Assembly: GCA_904418995.1 (NCBI GenBank)
Contig: CAJFQF010000004.1
Coordinates: 100,734-164,733 of the forward strand
DNA length: 64,000 nt
DNA from: Heritagella_A intestinalis
Lineage (GTDB): Bacteria; Bacillota; Clostridia; Oscillospirales; Acutalibacteraceae
Reading direction: 5' to 3'
The notes under the pieces were generated by a model. The model made no database searches and was not told where the DNA came from. It was given only the letters and a program-made list of their open reading frames with translations. This document shows positions 34,015 to 43,599 of this stretch, one piece after another. Position 1 is the stretch's first letter, and each line of letters opens with the position of its first letter. A program made the position numbers and the translations under genes.

Positions 34015-34803
34015 ATGGACAAGCAGATCCTGCTGGTGAACCGCCGCTGGCACGACGTAAATCCCGTGGACTGCGGCTGGGAAGCCTGTGAGCCCGGCCA
34101 CGCCTTTGGCCCGGCGGCGCGGTTTTACTGGCTTTTGCATTATGTGGTTCAGGGCCGGGGTACCTTTACCGCTGGAGGAAAGAAAACCCCGGTGCGAGCC
34201 GGGCAGATGTTCGTCATCCGGCCCTTTGAAGTCACCTATTATGAGGCCGACCCTCGGGAGCCTTGGGAATATATTTGGATTGGCTTTACCTGCGGCATCT
34301 CCCTGCCGGAGTGCCTTTTGCAGGAACTAGTGGTAAACGCCTCCCGGTGCGGGGGGATTTTCAGCTCCATGCTGGAGGCGGAAAACCAGACAGATGGTCG
34401 GGAACTGTTCCTCTGCGGAAAGGTGTTCCAGCTGTTGGCGGCCCTGGAGGAAAAGCCTGCCGGCGGCGAGGACTATGTGGAGCAGGCCAGAACCTATCTG
34501 GAAGCCAACTATATGCGGGACGTGTCCATTGGGGAGCTGGCGGGGAAGCTGAACCTGAACCGCTCCTATTTCAGCGCCCTGTTCCGGAAAAAGACGGGGA
34601 AATCCCCCCAGCAGTACCTGACGGATTACCGGATGGAGCGGGCCTGCCAGCTCATGACAGAGCACGGGTATTCTCCGGGGGAGGCCGCCTTGTCCACCGG
34701 GTATCCGGACATTTTTAGCTTTTCCCGGATGTTCAAAAAACGCTTCGGCGTCTCGCCCCGGGAATACAGCAGACGACAAACGGAAAAGGAGGAGTCCCTT
34801 TGA
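34015..34803 (+). CDS. AraC-family transcriptional regulator
   Basis: The 262-aa protein has an N-terminal cupin-like sensor region (GRGTFTAGGKKTPVRAGQMF near 47) and a C-terminal pair of helix-turn-helix motifs (SIGELAGKLNLNRSYFSALFRKKTG and AALSTGYPDIFSFSRMFKKRFGVSP). Such regulators usually sense sugars, consistent with the divergent GH4 gene. Unusually it is run together with sbcD: its stop overlaps the sbcD start. Confidence 0.9.
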   Translation: MDKQILLVNRRWHDVNPVDCGWEACEPGHAFGPAARFYWLLHYVVQGRGTFTAGGKKTPVRAGQMFVIRPFEVTYYEADPREPWEYIWIGFTCGISLPECLLQELVVNASRCGGIFSSMLEAENQTDGRELFLCGKVFQLLAALEEKPAGGEDYVEQARTYLEANYMRDVSIGELAGKLNLNRSYFSALFRKKTGKSPQQYLTDYRMERACQLMTEHGYSPGEAALSTGYPDIFSFSRMFKKRFGVSPREYSRRQTEKEESL

Positions 34804-35954
34804 AATTCATCCATACCTCCGACTGGCACCTGGGGCGGATGCTCTATGGCCGCTCCCTTCTGCCGGATCAGGAGCATTTTATCGAAAACACCCTGCTGCC
34901 CCTGGTGGACCGGGAACAGCCAGACGGGGTGATTCTGGCCGGGGACATTTACGACCGTTCCGTGGCCCCGGCGGCGGCCATCCGGCTCTTTGACCGGACC
35001 GTGGAGGCCTTAGCCCAGCGGGGCGTGCCCCTCATCGCCATTGCCGGCAACCACGACGGCGCTGACCGGCTGGCAGTGGGGGCGCAGCTCCTGCGGAAAA
35101 ACGGGGTGGTCATTGCCGCCCGGCCCCAGGATGCCTTTTCCCCCTATGTGCTGGAAAAGGCCGGGGAGACGGTTCAGCTCTTCACCCTGCCCTGGCTGGA
35201 CGCCCCCAGCGCCCGGCAGCTGCTGGGAGAAAAGGGGAAAGACCTGCGAACCTGGGGCCAGTGCGCCCAGGCCATTGTGGACAAAATGGCGGGGATGTTC
35301 CTTCCCGGGGCGGCCCATGTGCTGGTTTCCCACTGCTTTGTGGCGGGGAGTATGCTGTCCGATTCCGAAAGCACGGTGTTTGTAGGGGGCGGCGACCAGA
35401 CCCCGGCCGACATTTTCGCCCCCTTTGACTATGTGGCCCTGGGGCACCTCCACGCCCCCCAGCGGGCCGGGGAAAAAGGCCGGTATTCCGGTTCCCCGCT
35501 GTGGTATTCGGTGGACGAGGAAAAGCACAAAAAATCCCTTTCCATTATAGAGGTGCGGCCCGGAGGGTTCTCCCTGGAGGAGGAGCCGGTAGTCCCCCTG
35601 CGCCGGGTGCGGCGGATTTCCGGGAAATTCCAGGAGCTGCTGGAAGCCGGGGAGGCGTCCCCCTCGGAAGATCTGGTGGACATCACCCTCACCGACGAAG
35701 GGCCGGTGTATCTGCCTGCCAAGCAGCTGCGGCCCTATTATCCCAACCTCCTCTCCATCCACAGCCAGTGGATGATGCGCCGTCAGGAGGAATCTGAAAT
35801 TCAGGCCGCCGACGCCCGCCGGGTCTCCCGGACAGAGGTGCTCTCCCGGTTTTTGCAGGACGTCTGCGACACGGAAATGACCCCGGAGGACGAGGCCCTC
35901 TTTGCCGAGACCCTCCGGCAGCTGGATTTACAGGAAGGAGCGAAACAGCCATGA
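34800..35954 (+). CDS. sbcD: DNA exonuclease/endonuclease subunit SbcD (Mre11-like)
   Basis: The 384-aa metallophosphoesterase nuclease has Asp8/His10 in TSDWHLG, Asp49 in AGDIYD, GNHDG at 83-87, a VSHCF block and GHLHAPQ with the last metal His residues. With SbcC it cuts hairpins and blocked DNA ends. It starts with TTG at 34800 behind AAAGGAGG, overlapping the regulator's stop (TTGA), which points to translational coupling. Confidence 0.93.
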   Translation: MKFIHTSDWHLGRMLYGRSLLPDQEHFIENTLLPLVDREQPDGVILAGDIYDRSVAPAAAIRLFDRTVEALAQRGVPLIAIAGNHDGADRLAVGAQLLRKNGVVIAARPQDAFSPYVLEKAGETVQLFTLPWLDAPSARQLLGEKGKDLRTWGQCAQAIVDKMAGMFLPGAAHVLVSHCFVAGSMLSDSESTVFVGGGDQTPADIFAPFDYVALGHLHAPQRAGEKGRYSGSPLWYSVDEEKHKKSLSIIEVRPGGFSLEEEPVVPLRRVRRISGKFQELLEAGEASPSEDLVDITLTDEGPVYLPAKQLRPYYPNLLSIHSQWMMRRQEESEIQAADARRVSRTEVLSRFLQDVCDTEMTPEDEALFAETLRQLDLQEGAKQP

Positions 35955-38713
35955 CCCCCATTTTGCTGGATATGCAGGCTTTCGGCCCCTATTTGCACCA
36001 GACCAAAATTGACTTTACCAAGCTGGGGACGGATTCCCTGTTCCTCATCACCGGCGCCACCGGCGGCGGGAAAACCTCCATTTTGGACGCCATGAGCTTT
36101 GCTCTCTATTGCCGGGCCACCGGCGGCCGGCGGAGCTGGGAGGAAATGCGCTGTGACAGCGCCTCGGACGATGTGAGCACCTTTGTGGAGTTCCAGTTCC
36201 GGCTGGGAGGGGAGGTATACCGTTTTGTCCGGAGCCGCCGGGTGCATTTTGTCCGGGGCAGCGGCCGGCGGGAGTTCCGGGAGGAGCATTATTGCAAGGT
36301 TTTGCAGTGGGACCCGGATTTCCAGCGTGATATGTGGAGAGAACTGGAAAGCGGCAGTGAAAGCCAGGTGCGCCGGTACGCGGAAAAGCTCCTGGGCCTG
36401 ACAGCGGAGCAGTTTTCCCAGGTGATTGTGCTGCCTCAGGGGGATTTTTTGCGGCTGCTCCGGGCCAGCTCCCGGGAAAAAGCGGAGATGCTGCGCACCC
36501 TGTTTTCCATGACCGAGTGGGTGAAGATTCAGAACGCGTTGGGGGAACAGTCCAAAGCGTTGGAAAAGCAGCTCAGCGAGGCCGACGCCGCCCGGGATGC
36601 GGTGCTCCGGCAGGAGGGAGAAGAAACCCTTTCCGGCCTGCGGGAAAAGGCCCTCCGGCTGGAAGAGGAGGAAAAAGCCCTGGAAGAACAGGCGAAAACA
36701 GCCGGGGAAACCCTACAAAAGGCGGAGCAGACCCTTGCCGCCCGGCGGGAGCTGACCCGCATCCGGCTGACAGCCCGGCAGGAGCGGGAGAACCTTTCCC
36801 GCTGGGAGGAAGAGGGAAAGAAGGCGGAGGCCGCTCTGGCGGAACAGAAAGCCGCCATGGAGGAAGTTCCGCACTTGCGAGAGGAATCTCGAAAAGAGGC
36901 CGCTCGGGCAGCCCGGCTGGAAGAGGAACTCCAGCAGGCCCAGACCCTGGCCCAGGTGGGTGACCGGCTCCGGGAAACGGAGAAAGCCCTCCAGACTGCC
37001 CGTGTTGGGGTGGAGCAATCCCAAAAGGCCCGGCAGGAGATTGTCGGCCGTTTGGAGACAGGGGAAGCCTTTATGAAGGAAGTGCTGGCGGCAGTGGAGA
37101 AGCTGCCGGCCCTCCGGGAGCGGGAGGCCAATTTGGCCCGGGGAGAGCAGGCGTATCAGGAGTGGGTCGCCGCCCGGGAAAAAGCCCGTGGGCAGGAAAA
37201 AGAGGTGGATACACAGAAAGCGGCCTGTGCTCGTCTGGCCGTCACCGCCCGGAGCCTCACGGAAAGCCTGTCCCGGCAGGAAGCCCTGTTCCGGGCGGAC
37301 CGGGCCGCCTTTTTGGCGGCAGGGCTGGAAGAAGGGGAGCCCTGTCCGGTGTGCGGTTCCCGGAACCATCCCGCTCCGGCTTGCCCGGGAGAGGGGGCCA
37401 TGGAAAAGGGAGAGCTGGAAGAGCTGCGCCGGCAGGAGAACCAGGCCCGGCAGGCCGTGAGCGCCGGGGAAGGAAAGCTCCGGGCCTTGGAAGCCCAGTG
37501 GGAGCAGGCGAAAGCGGAATCTGCCCAGCGGGAAACGCAGGCCGCGGCCTTCGGCCCTCGGGAGGAGCTGGCCCGGAAGCGGCAGAGCCTGGCCAAAGAG
37601 CTGGCAGAGGTACAAGGGATTGCCGGCAAGCGGGCCGCCGCCCAGAAGCGGCTGGACGCTTTGCAGCAGGAGCTGGAATCTGCCAGAAAGCAGGGGGAAG
37701 AGGCATTGGGCCGTCAAAAGAGCCTCTCCGCCCGGCTGGAAGAGCAGCAGGCCCGTCAAAAGGAGCTTTTGTCCCGGTGGCAGGGAGAGGCTCCCAAGCC
37801 GGACTCCCTGCGCCGGGAATGGGAGCAGGCGCAGGCCCGTTCCCGGACTTCTTCGGAAAAGGCGGACGCCCTGGAAAAGGATTGGGCTTCCCTGCAAAGC
37901 CGGGCAGCCGGGGCCAGAGCGTCCCGGGAAGAGGCCCGTCTCCGCTGGGAACAGGCCGAAGCGGATTGCCGTCAGCGGGAAGCTGCCTGGCAGGGGGAAA
38001 TCCCTCCGGAGGAAGCGGTTTCCCAGCAGTATCAGGAGGCCAAGGCCCGGCTGGACGGCCTGAACCGGGGCCGGGGCGAAAAATCCCAGCAAAAGAAATC
38101 CAGCGCCCAGGCCGTGAAGCGGCTGGAAGCCCTGGAAGAAGAATTTTCCGGGCTGCAAAAGCAGTATTGCCAGGCGGCCCGGCTGTACAAGCTCCTTTCC
38201 GGGAGCAATCCCCGGCGGGTGCCCATGGACAAATACGTTCTGAGCATCATGCTGGAGGAAATTTTGGCCTGCGCCAACCGGTTTCTCACCCGGTTCAGCC
38301 GGGACCGCTATACCCTGTGGCGCAGCCAGGAGCGGGCCGCCCACAATGCCTACGGCGGGCTGGATTTGGTGGTGCTGGACGGCATGACCGGCCACGAGCG
38401 GTCTGTGGACACCCTCTCCGGCGGGGAGCAGTTCCTGGCCTCCCTCTCCCTGGCGTTGGGCCTTTCGGAGACGGTGCAGAACCAGTCCGGCTGCGTGGAG
38501 CTGGAGGCCCTGTTTATCGACGAGGGCTTCGGCTCCCTGGACCAGGAGACATTGGACACCGCCATGAAGGCCCTGGCCATGCTCCATCAGGGCGGGCGCA
38601 CCATCGGCATTATCTCCCACGTCAGTGAGCTGCGCAGCCGCATTGGCAACCGCATTGAGGTCTCCCGCCTGCCGGACGGCAGCGCCGACGCAAAGGTGAT
38701 CGCCGCGGAATAA
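35951..38713 (+). CDS. sbcC: SMC-like ATPase subunit SbcC (Rad50-like)
   Basis: The 920-aa protein has the N-terminal Walker A GATGGGKT (35-42), long coiled coils on both sides of a zinc hook CPVCG (Cys465 and Cys468), and a C-terminal signature LSGGEQFLASL with Walker B ALFIDEGFGSLD. It drives the SbcD nuclease in double-strand break processing. It is coupled to sbcD by an ATGA overlap. It is slightly shorter than Escherichia coli SbcC but complete. Confidence 0.93.
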   Translation: MTPILLDMQAFGPYLHQTKIDFTKLGTDSLFLITGATGGGKTSILDAMSFALYCRATGGRRSWEEMRCDSASDDVSTFVEFQFRLGGEVYRFVRSRRVHFVRGSGRREFREEHYCKVLQWDPDFQRDMWRELESGSESQVRRYAEKLLGLTAEQFSQVIVLPQGDFLRLLRASSREKAEMLRTLFSMTEWVKIQNALGEQSKALEKQLSEADAARDAVLRQEGEETLSGLREKALRLEEEEKALEEQAKTAGETLQKAEQTLAARRELTRIRLTARQERENLSRWEEEGKKAEAALAEQKAAMEEVPHLREESRKEAARAARLEEELQQAQTLAQVGDRLRETEKALQTARVGVEQSQKARQEIVGRLETGEAFMKEVLAAVEKLPALREREANLARGEQAYQEWVAAREKARGQEKEVDTQKAACARLAVTARSLTESLSRQEALFRADRAAFLAAGLEEGEPCPVCGSRNHPAPACPGEGAMEKGELEELRRQENQARQAVSAGEGKLRALEAQWEQAKAESAQRETQAAAFGPREELARKRQSLAKELAEVQGIAGKRAAAQKRLDALQQELESARKQGEEALGRQKSLSARLEEQQARQKELLSRWQGEAPKPDSLRREWEQAQARSRTSSEKADALEKDWASLQSRAAGARASREEARLRWEQAEADCRQREAAWQGEIPPEEAVSQQYQEAKARLDGLNRGRGEKSQQKKSSAQAVKRLEALEEEFSGLQKQYCQAARLYKLLSGSNPRRVPMDKYVLSIMLEEILACANRFLTRFSRDRYTLWRSQERAAHNAYGGLDLVVLDGMTGHERSVDTLSGGEQFLASLSLALGLSETVQNQSGCVELEALFIDEGFGSLDQETLDTAMKALAMLHQGGRTIGIISHVSELRSRIGNRIEVSRLPDGSADAKVIAAE

Positions 38714-38723
38714 GGAAAAATAA

Positions 38724-38830
38724 GGGCGGGCGGGCAGTGCCCGCTCCCAAGCCGCGAGATAACGGCATCTATGGGCGGACTTACTTCCCGCGTAAACGGC
38801 CTGGGTGCGGCGCGTAGTATGCGCTCCCAA
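38724..38830 (-). repeat. Dispersed intergenic repeat, copy near sbcC 3' end
   Basis: On the minus strand 38756-38724 contains GCGGCTTGGGAGCGGG followed by a hairpin, matching unit 3 of the 28.2-kb cluster (GCGGATTGGGAGCGGG). On the plus strand 38785-38822 holds TTCCCGCG and GGTGCGGCGCGTAGTAT, matching the unit 2/3 junction. The copy therefore looks mosaic or inverted. Confidence 0.5.
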
Positions 38831-38839
38831 CATAAAAAA

Positions 38840-38881
38840 GAAATAGCCGCCCGACCCCTGAGAAAGTCGGCGGCTATTTCT
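38840..38881. terminator. Terminator between convergent sbcC and coaBC
   Basis: GAAATAGCCGCC-GAC pairs with GTCGGCGGCTATTTC around a 10-nt loop, with one bulged C. The minus strand then has CTTTTTTATG, so it mainly serves coaBC; the plus strand has a shorter T run. Confidence 0.8.
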
Positions 38882-38975
38882 TAGCTCAAAACCGGAAGGG
38901 CAAACCGTTGATGGCCTGCCTTTTCTGTTTTTATGCTAGCACTTGCTTTTGAAAATATCCATATCGCTTTGGCGT

Positions 38976-40166
38976 TTACCGGCGGGCCAGAATCTCCGTC
39001 AGCAGGGCATCGGCGGCTTCCTCCTTGCTCATCAGGGGCAGGGCTTTTTCCCCGTCCCGGGTGATGAGGGTCAGCAGGTTGGTGTCCACGGCAAAGCCCG
39101 CCCCGGCTTCCTTTAGGTTATTGGCGGCAATCATGTCCACATGTTTTTTCTCCAGCTTTTTCCGGGAGTTCTCTATCATATCCCGGGTCTCCATGGAAAA
39201 ACCGCAGAGGAACTGGCCTTCCCGGCGGTGGTCCCCCAGATATTGGAGGATGTCCTGGGTGCGTTTCAGGGGGATGCTCAGGTCGTTGTCGGATTTTTTC
39301 ACCTTATCCCGGGCCACCTGGACAGGGGTGTAGTCCGCCACCGCCGCCGCCTTGATGATGATGTCCTGCTCCGGGGCCCGGGCGGTGACTTCCCGGAACA
39401 TATCCTCCGCTGAAACAATCTCCACGGTCTCCACAAACCGGGGACGCGGGAGGGCGGTGGGGCCGGTGACCAGCGTTACCTGGGCGCCCCGGCGGGCGGC
39501 AGCCTTGGCGATGGCGTAGCCCATTTTCCCGGAAGAGTGGTTGGTGAGATACCGCACTGGGTCCAGGGCCTCCTGGGTGGGGCCGGCAGTGACCAGCACC
39601 TTCAGGCCGGCCATGTCCTTTTCCCGGGCAATGGTCTGTAAAATCCAGTCCAGCAGCACCTCCGGCTCCGGGAGCTTACCCTTGCCGCTGTCCCCGCAGG
39701 CCAGATGGCCGCTGGCGGGCTCCACCACCTGCCAGCCGTATTCCCGGAGAATCCGCAGGTTGTCCTGGGTCACGGGGTTCTCGTACATCTGGGTGTTCAT
39801 GGCCGGGGAGAGGAGCTTGGGGCACTTGCAGGCCAGCACCGTGGTGGTGAGCATATCGTCGGCAATGCCGTGGGCCAGCTTGGCGGCTACGTTGGCGGTA
39901 GCCGGGGCCACCATGACTACATCCGCCTGCTTGGCCAGGGAGATGTGCTCCACGTCGAACTGGAAGCACCGGTCAAAGGTGTCCACCGGGGCCTTGTTGC
40001 CGGTGAGGGTCTCAAAGACCATGGGGGAGATAAAGCGGGTGGCGTTCTGGGTCATGAGCACATGGACGTTGGCGTGCTGCTTCACCAGCAAAGACGCCAG
40101 GGAGGCGGCTTTATAAGCGGCAATGCTGCTGGAAACGCCCAGCAGAACGGTCTTTCCTTTCAGCAT
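38976..40166 (-). CDS. coaBC: Bifunctional phosphopantothenoylcysteine decarboxylase/synthetase
   Basis: The 396-aa enzyme makes 4'-phosphopantetheine for coenzyme A. The N-terminal FMN-dependent decarboxylase has His74 (VEHISL), PAMNTQMYENP from 121 and the active Cys157 in ACGDSGKG. The C-terminal synthetase half begins near 187 (GLKVLVTAGPTQE) and has NHSSGKMGYAIA and AAVADYTP. AAGGAAGGAG precedes the ATG. The gene is complete and monocistronic. Confidence 0.94.
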   Translation of the reverse strand: MLKGKTVLLGVSSSIAAYKAASLASLLVKQHANVHVLMTQNATRFISPMVFETLTGNKAPVDTFDRCFQFDVEHISLAKQADVVMVAPATANVAAKLAHGIADDMLTTTVLACKCPKLLSPAMNTQMYENPVTQDNLRILREYGWQVVEPASGHLACGDSGKGKLPEPEVLLDWILQTIAREKDMAGLKVLVTAGPTQEALDPVRYLTNHSSGKMGYAIAKAAARRGAQVTLVTGPTALPRPRFVETVEIVSAEDMFREVTARAPEQDIIIKAAAVADYTPVQVARDKVKKSDNDLSIPLKRTQDILQYLGDHRREGQFLCGFSMETRDMIENSRKKLEKKHVDMIAANNLKEAGAGFAVDTNLLTLITRDGEKALPLMSKEEAADALLTEILARR

Positions 40167-40204
40167 GGTTGGTGCTCCTTCCTTTTTTAGAGGTCGATAG
40201 ATTT

Positions 40205-40233
40205 AGTATAACAGTTTTTGCCGGGAAGCACAA
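40205..40233 (-). promoter_or_regulatory. Promoter of coaBC
   Basis: On the minus strand TTGTGC (40233-40228) and TATACT (40210-40205) are separated by 17 bp, 38 bp before the start codon. Confidence 0.65.
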
Positions 40234-40308
40234 TCAAACCCTGGCAGGCAAGTGTCACCCGGCACAAAAAAATTCCCGCTCTTTTGTGGAAATCCTATGG
40301 CTCCCGGT

Positions 40309-40337
40309 TTGCACATTAGGGGGAATTATGGTATGAT
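40309..40337 (+). promoter_or_regulatory. Promoter of the split transketolase operon
   Basis: TTGCAC (40309-40314) and TATGAT (40332-40337) are separated by 17 bp, 85 bp before the first gene. Confidence 0.7.
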
Positions 40338-40422
40338 ATTTTTGAAACAAAGCCGCTACTTCCGAAAAGAGTACCAAGGAAGGCCGGCGTCAGGCTGAAA
40401 ACCGAAAACAGGAGGTCAGAAA

Positions 40423-41268
40423 ATGAACAGCAGTGAAAAAAAACAGCTGAAAATTGCTGCCTGTAAGGTGCGCATGGGCGCAATCGAGGGCGTATTCCAC
40501 GCCAAATCAGGTCATCCGGGCGGGTCCCTTTCCGCAGCAGACCTGTATACCTATCTCTACTTTCAGGAGATGCACATTGACCCGGAGAACCCTAAGGACC
40601 CGGACCGTGACCGCTTTGTGCTCTCTAAGGGCCACTGTGCTCCCGGCCTGTATGCAGCCCTGGCTCTCCGGGGCTATTTCCCTATGGACGAGCTGAAAAA
40701 GCTCCGCCACATCGGCGCTATGCTCCAGGGCCACCCGGACATGAAGGGCACCCCCGGCATTGACATGAGCTCCGGCTCCCTGGGCCAGGGCATCTCCGCT
40801 GCCTGCGGCATGGCCAAGGCCGGCAAGATGGACAACAAGGACTACCGGGTATACACTCTGCTGGGAGACGGCGAGATCGAGGAAGGCCAGGTGTGGGAGG
40901 CCGCTATGTTCGCCGGCCATCAGAAGCTGGACAACCTGTGCGTCATCGTGGACTACAACGGCCTGCAGATTGACGGCCCTGTCAGCGAGGTTGCCGGCCC
41001 GGAACCCATCGACAAGAAGTTTGAGGCCTTTGGCTTTGACGTGACCACCATCAACGGCCACTGCTTTGACGAGATTGAGGCGGCGTTTGAGCACGCCAAG
41101 ACGGTGAAGGGCAAGCCCTGCGCCATTATTGCCAAGACTGTCAAGGGCAAGGGCGTTTCCTTCATGGAGAACCAGGTGGGCTGGCACGGAACGGCTCCCA
41201 ACGCGGAACAGTATGAAATTGCCATGCAGGAGCTGCGCAAGGCTCTGGCGGAATTGGAGGCGGAATAA
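40423..41268 (+). CDS. Transketolase, N-terminal (TPP-binding) subunit
   Basis: The 281-aa protein is the thiamine-diphosphate-binding half of a split transketolase, carrying out two-carbon transfers in the pentose phosphate pathway. Visible blocks are FHAKSGHPGGSLSAAD near 26, LSKGHCAPGLYAAL near 68, the GDGEIEEGQVWEA TPP/metal motif near 148 and VDYNGLQIDG near 177. The stop is one base from the start of the C-terminal subunit gene. Split transketolases are common in Clostridia. Confidence 0.92.
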   Translation: MNSSEKKQLKIAACKVRMGAIEGVFHAKSGHPGGSLSAADLYTYLYFQEMHIDPENPKDPDRDRFVLSKGHCAPGLYAALALRGYFPMDELKKLRHIGAMLQGHPDMKGTPGIDMSSGSLGQGISAACGMAKAGKMDNKDYRVYTLLGDGEIEEGQVWEAAMFAGHQKLDNLCVIVDYNGLQIDGPVSEVAGPEPIDKKFEAFGFDVTTINGHCFDEIEAAFEHAKTVKGKPCAIIAKTVKGKGVSFMENQVGWHGTAPNAEQYEIAMQELRKALAELEAE

Positions 41269-41269
41269 A

Positions 41270-42217
41270 ATGGCTGAGATGGTGAAAAAGGCAACAAGAG
41301 AGAGCTTCGGCGAGGCCCTGGTGCAGCTGGCCCAGGAAAACCCCGACGTAGTGGTGCTGGACGCGGACCTGGCTGCGGCCACCAAGACCGGTACCTTTAA
41401 AAAGGCATATCCCGACCGCTTTATCGACTGCGGTATTGCCGAGTGCAACATGATCGGCATCGCCGCCGGCCTGGCCACCTGCGGCAAGATCCCCTTTGCA
41501 GCGTCCTTTGCCATGTTCTCCGCAGGCCGCGCCTTTGAGCAGGTGCGCAACTCCGTGGGCTATCCCCACCTGAACGTGAAGATTGCCGGCTCCCACGCGG
41601 GTATCTCCACCGGTGAGGACGGCGCTACCCATCAGTGCTGCGAGGACATCGCCCTGATGCGCACCATCCCCGGCATGGTGGTCCTCAATCCCAGCGACCA
41701 CTATGAGATGCTGGCCGCCGTCAAGGCTGCCGCCGCCCACCAGGGCCCGGTATATATCCGTCTGGGCCGCCTGGCAGTGGAGAGCATCAACAACAACGAC
41801 GACTATCATTTTGAGCTGGGCAAGGGCATTACCCTCCGGGACGGCAAGGACATCACCATTGTGGCCACGGGCCTCATGGTGGGCGAGGTCGTCAAGGCCG
41901 CCAAGGCATTGGAGGCCGCCGGCATCGACGCCCGGGTCATCAACATCCACACCATCAAGCCCATTGACCGGGAGATCATCGTCAAGGCCGCCAAGGAAAC
42001 CGGCCGCATTGTCACCGTGGAAGAGCACAACATCATCGGCGGCCTGGGCGAGGCTGTCAGCGCTGTGGTCTGCGAGGAATGCCCGGTTCCCGTCACTCGC
42101 ATCGGCGTCAACGATGTGTTTGGTCATTCCGGCCCGGCCGTGGACCTGCTCAAGGAGTTCGGCCTCTCTGCGGAGCACATTGAAGAAGTGGTGAAGGAAG
42201 TCCTTCACAAAGCATAA
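41270..42217 (+). CDS. Transketolase, C-terminal subunit
   Basis: The 315-aa partner has the pyrimidine-binding domain (FIDCGIAECNMIGIAAGLA near 57 with the catalytic Glu) and the C-terminal transketolase domain (VTVEEHNIIGGLGEAV near 245). It begins 1 bp after the N-terminal subunit gene, so the two halves are made in equal amounts. A terminator follows. Confidence 0.92.
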   Translation: MAEMVKKATRESFGEALVQLAQENPDVVVLDADLAAATKTGTFKKAYPDRFIDCGIAECNMIGIAAGLATCGKIPFAASFAMFSAGRAFEQVRNSVGYPHLNVKIAGSHAGISTGEDGATHQCCEDIALMRTIPGMVVLNPSDHYEMLAAVKAAAAHQGPVYIRLGRLAVESINNNDDYHFELGKGITLRDGKDITIVATGLMVGEVVKAAKALEAAGIDARVINIHTIKPIDREIIVKAAKETGRIVTVEEHNIIGGLGEAVSAVVCEECPVPVTRIGVNDVFGHSGPAVDLLKEFGLSAEHIEEVVKEVLHKA

Positions 42218-42228
42218 TTCCCTGTTTT

Positions 42229-42270
42229 TCTCCCCCGCCGCGGCCCTCCGCAGTGGGGGAGATTTGCTTT
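42229..42270 (+). terminator. Terminator of the transketolase operon
   Basis: TCTCCCCC pairs with GGGGGAGA around a GC-rich 18-nt loop that can pair further, followed by TTTGCTTT. Confidence 0.75.
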
Positions 42271-42316
42271 CCGGCGGCAAAAGGCTTGGGGAAAAAGAAT
42301 CTTGTTGGGGAAGGGC

Positions 42317-42345
42317 TTTATTTTCTGTCGAAACCGTGCTATGAT
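42317..42345 (+). promoter_or_regulatory. Promoter of the glycosyltransferase gene
   Basis: TTTATT (42317-42322) and TATGAT (42340-42345) are separated by 17 bp, 100 bp before the start codon. The -35 box is weak. Confidence 0.5.
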
Positions 42346-42444
42346 GCTCAATAACAGAAAAACTTCCGGAATCGCCTGCGGGAAGAGAAGGCGGGCGTTT
42401 TCAACAGGAAAGGGATTTCTAAAAATAGGGAAAAGGAGAGGGCT

Positions 42445-43554
42445 ATGAAATTTTTGATACTGTCCTGCAATACAGGAGAGGGCCACAACGCCGCCGGACG
42501 GGCGGTAATGGAGTGGGCCCAGCGCATGGGTCACGAGGCCCGGATGGAAGACATGATGCTGCTGGCAGGCCAGCGGGTTTCCCGGATGGTGGGGGGCTCT
42601 TATGTGGGCATGGTGAAACACGCCCCCGGGGCCTTTCATATGCTGTATCAGGCGGGCGGGAAGCTCTCTTCCGCCAAGCGCCAGTCCCCGGTGTACTATG
42701 CCAATCATTTTTTAGCGAAGCCCCTGGCCCGCTATCTGGAAAAGCACCCTGCAGACGTCATTGTCACGCCCCATCTGTTCCCGGCGGAAACCCTCACCTA
42801 TATGAAGCGCCGGGGCATGACGGACATTCCCGTGCTGGCAGTGGGCACAGACTACACCTGCATCCCCTTTTGGGAGGAGACCCGGTGCGACGGGTATATC
42901 CTGCCCCATCCGGATTTAATGGAGGAGTATGTCCACCGGGGCATCCCCGCTGAAAAGCTCTTCCCCCTGGGTATTCCGGTGCGGCCGGCCTTTTCGGAGC
43001 AGGAAACCCGGGAAGAGGCCCGGCAGAAGTGCGGCCTGCCCCAGGACGGCAAAGCCTATCTGGTCATGGGAGGCAGCATGGGTTTTGGCAAAATTCATCT
43101 GTTTGTGTCGGAGCTCCTGCGCCAGCGGGAGCCGGGGGACTCGGTGGTGATTATCTGCGGCAGTAACCAGAGCCTGGAAAAGACCCTGAAAAAGCTCTTC
43201 GGGGCCTCGGAGCGGGTACACATTCTGGGGTTTACCCGGGAAGTCCACCGGTATATGGCCGCCTGCGATGTGATTTTTACCAAGCCCGGAGGCCTCACCT
43301 CCACAGAGGCGGCGGTGCGGCGCATCCCCATTGTCCACACCAACCCCATTCCCGGCTGCGAAACCGCCAATCTGGAGTTCTTCGGGAGCCGGGGCATGTC
43401 CCTGCCGGCCCGGAAAATCCAGGAACAGGTGGAGGCGGGCAAGCGCCTGTTAGAAGCCTCGGAGCGGGAGAAGATGCGCAAGGCCCAGCGGGACAACATC
43501 GACCCCCAGGCGGCGGTGAAGCTCATCCGCTTGGCGGAGTCCGGCCGGTTTTAA
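42445..43554 (+). CDS. GT28-type glycosyltransferase (MGDG synthase / UgtP-like)
   Basis: The 369-aa protein has an MGDG-synthase-like N-terminal domain (ILSCNTGEGHNAAGRAV near 4) and a GT28 C-terminal domain with LVMGGSMGFGKIH near 207 and the nucleotide-sugar motif FTKPGGLTSTEA near 276. It is predicted to transfer a sugar from a UDP donor to diacylglycerol on the inner membrane face, making glycolipid or lipoteichoic acid anchor. AAAGGAGAG precedes the ATG. A PlsY-like gene follows. Confidence 0.87.
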   Translation: MKFLILSCNTGEGHNAAGRAVMEWAQRMGHEARMEDMMLLAGQRVSRMVGGSYVGMVKHAPGAFHMLYQAGGKLSSAKRQSPVYYANHFLAKPLARYLEKHPADVIVTPHLFPAETLTYMKRRGMTDIPVLAVGTDYTCIPFWEETRCDGYILPHPDLMEEYVHRGIPAEKLFPLGIPVRPAFSEQETREEARQKCGLPQDGKAYLVMGGSMGFGKIHLFVSELLRQREPGDSVVIICGSNQSLEKTLKKLFGASERVHILGFTREVHRYMAACDVIFTKPGGLTSTEAAVRRIPIVHTNPIPGCETANLEFFGSRGMSLPARKIQEQVEAGKRLLEASEREKMRKAQRDNIDPQAAVKLIRLAESGRF

Positions 43555-43599
43555 GTTCTTGTATGAGAGAAGGAAATGAATGAAGGAAAGGAGACCGCT

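Noticed and set aside
36713..38833. 706-codon minus-strand frame and a 488-codon plus-strand frame (37162-38628) within sbcC
   Set aside because: Both arise from the Ala/Glu/Arg-rich coiled-coil coding DNA of sbcC and have no domain or start signal.
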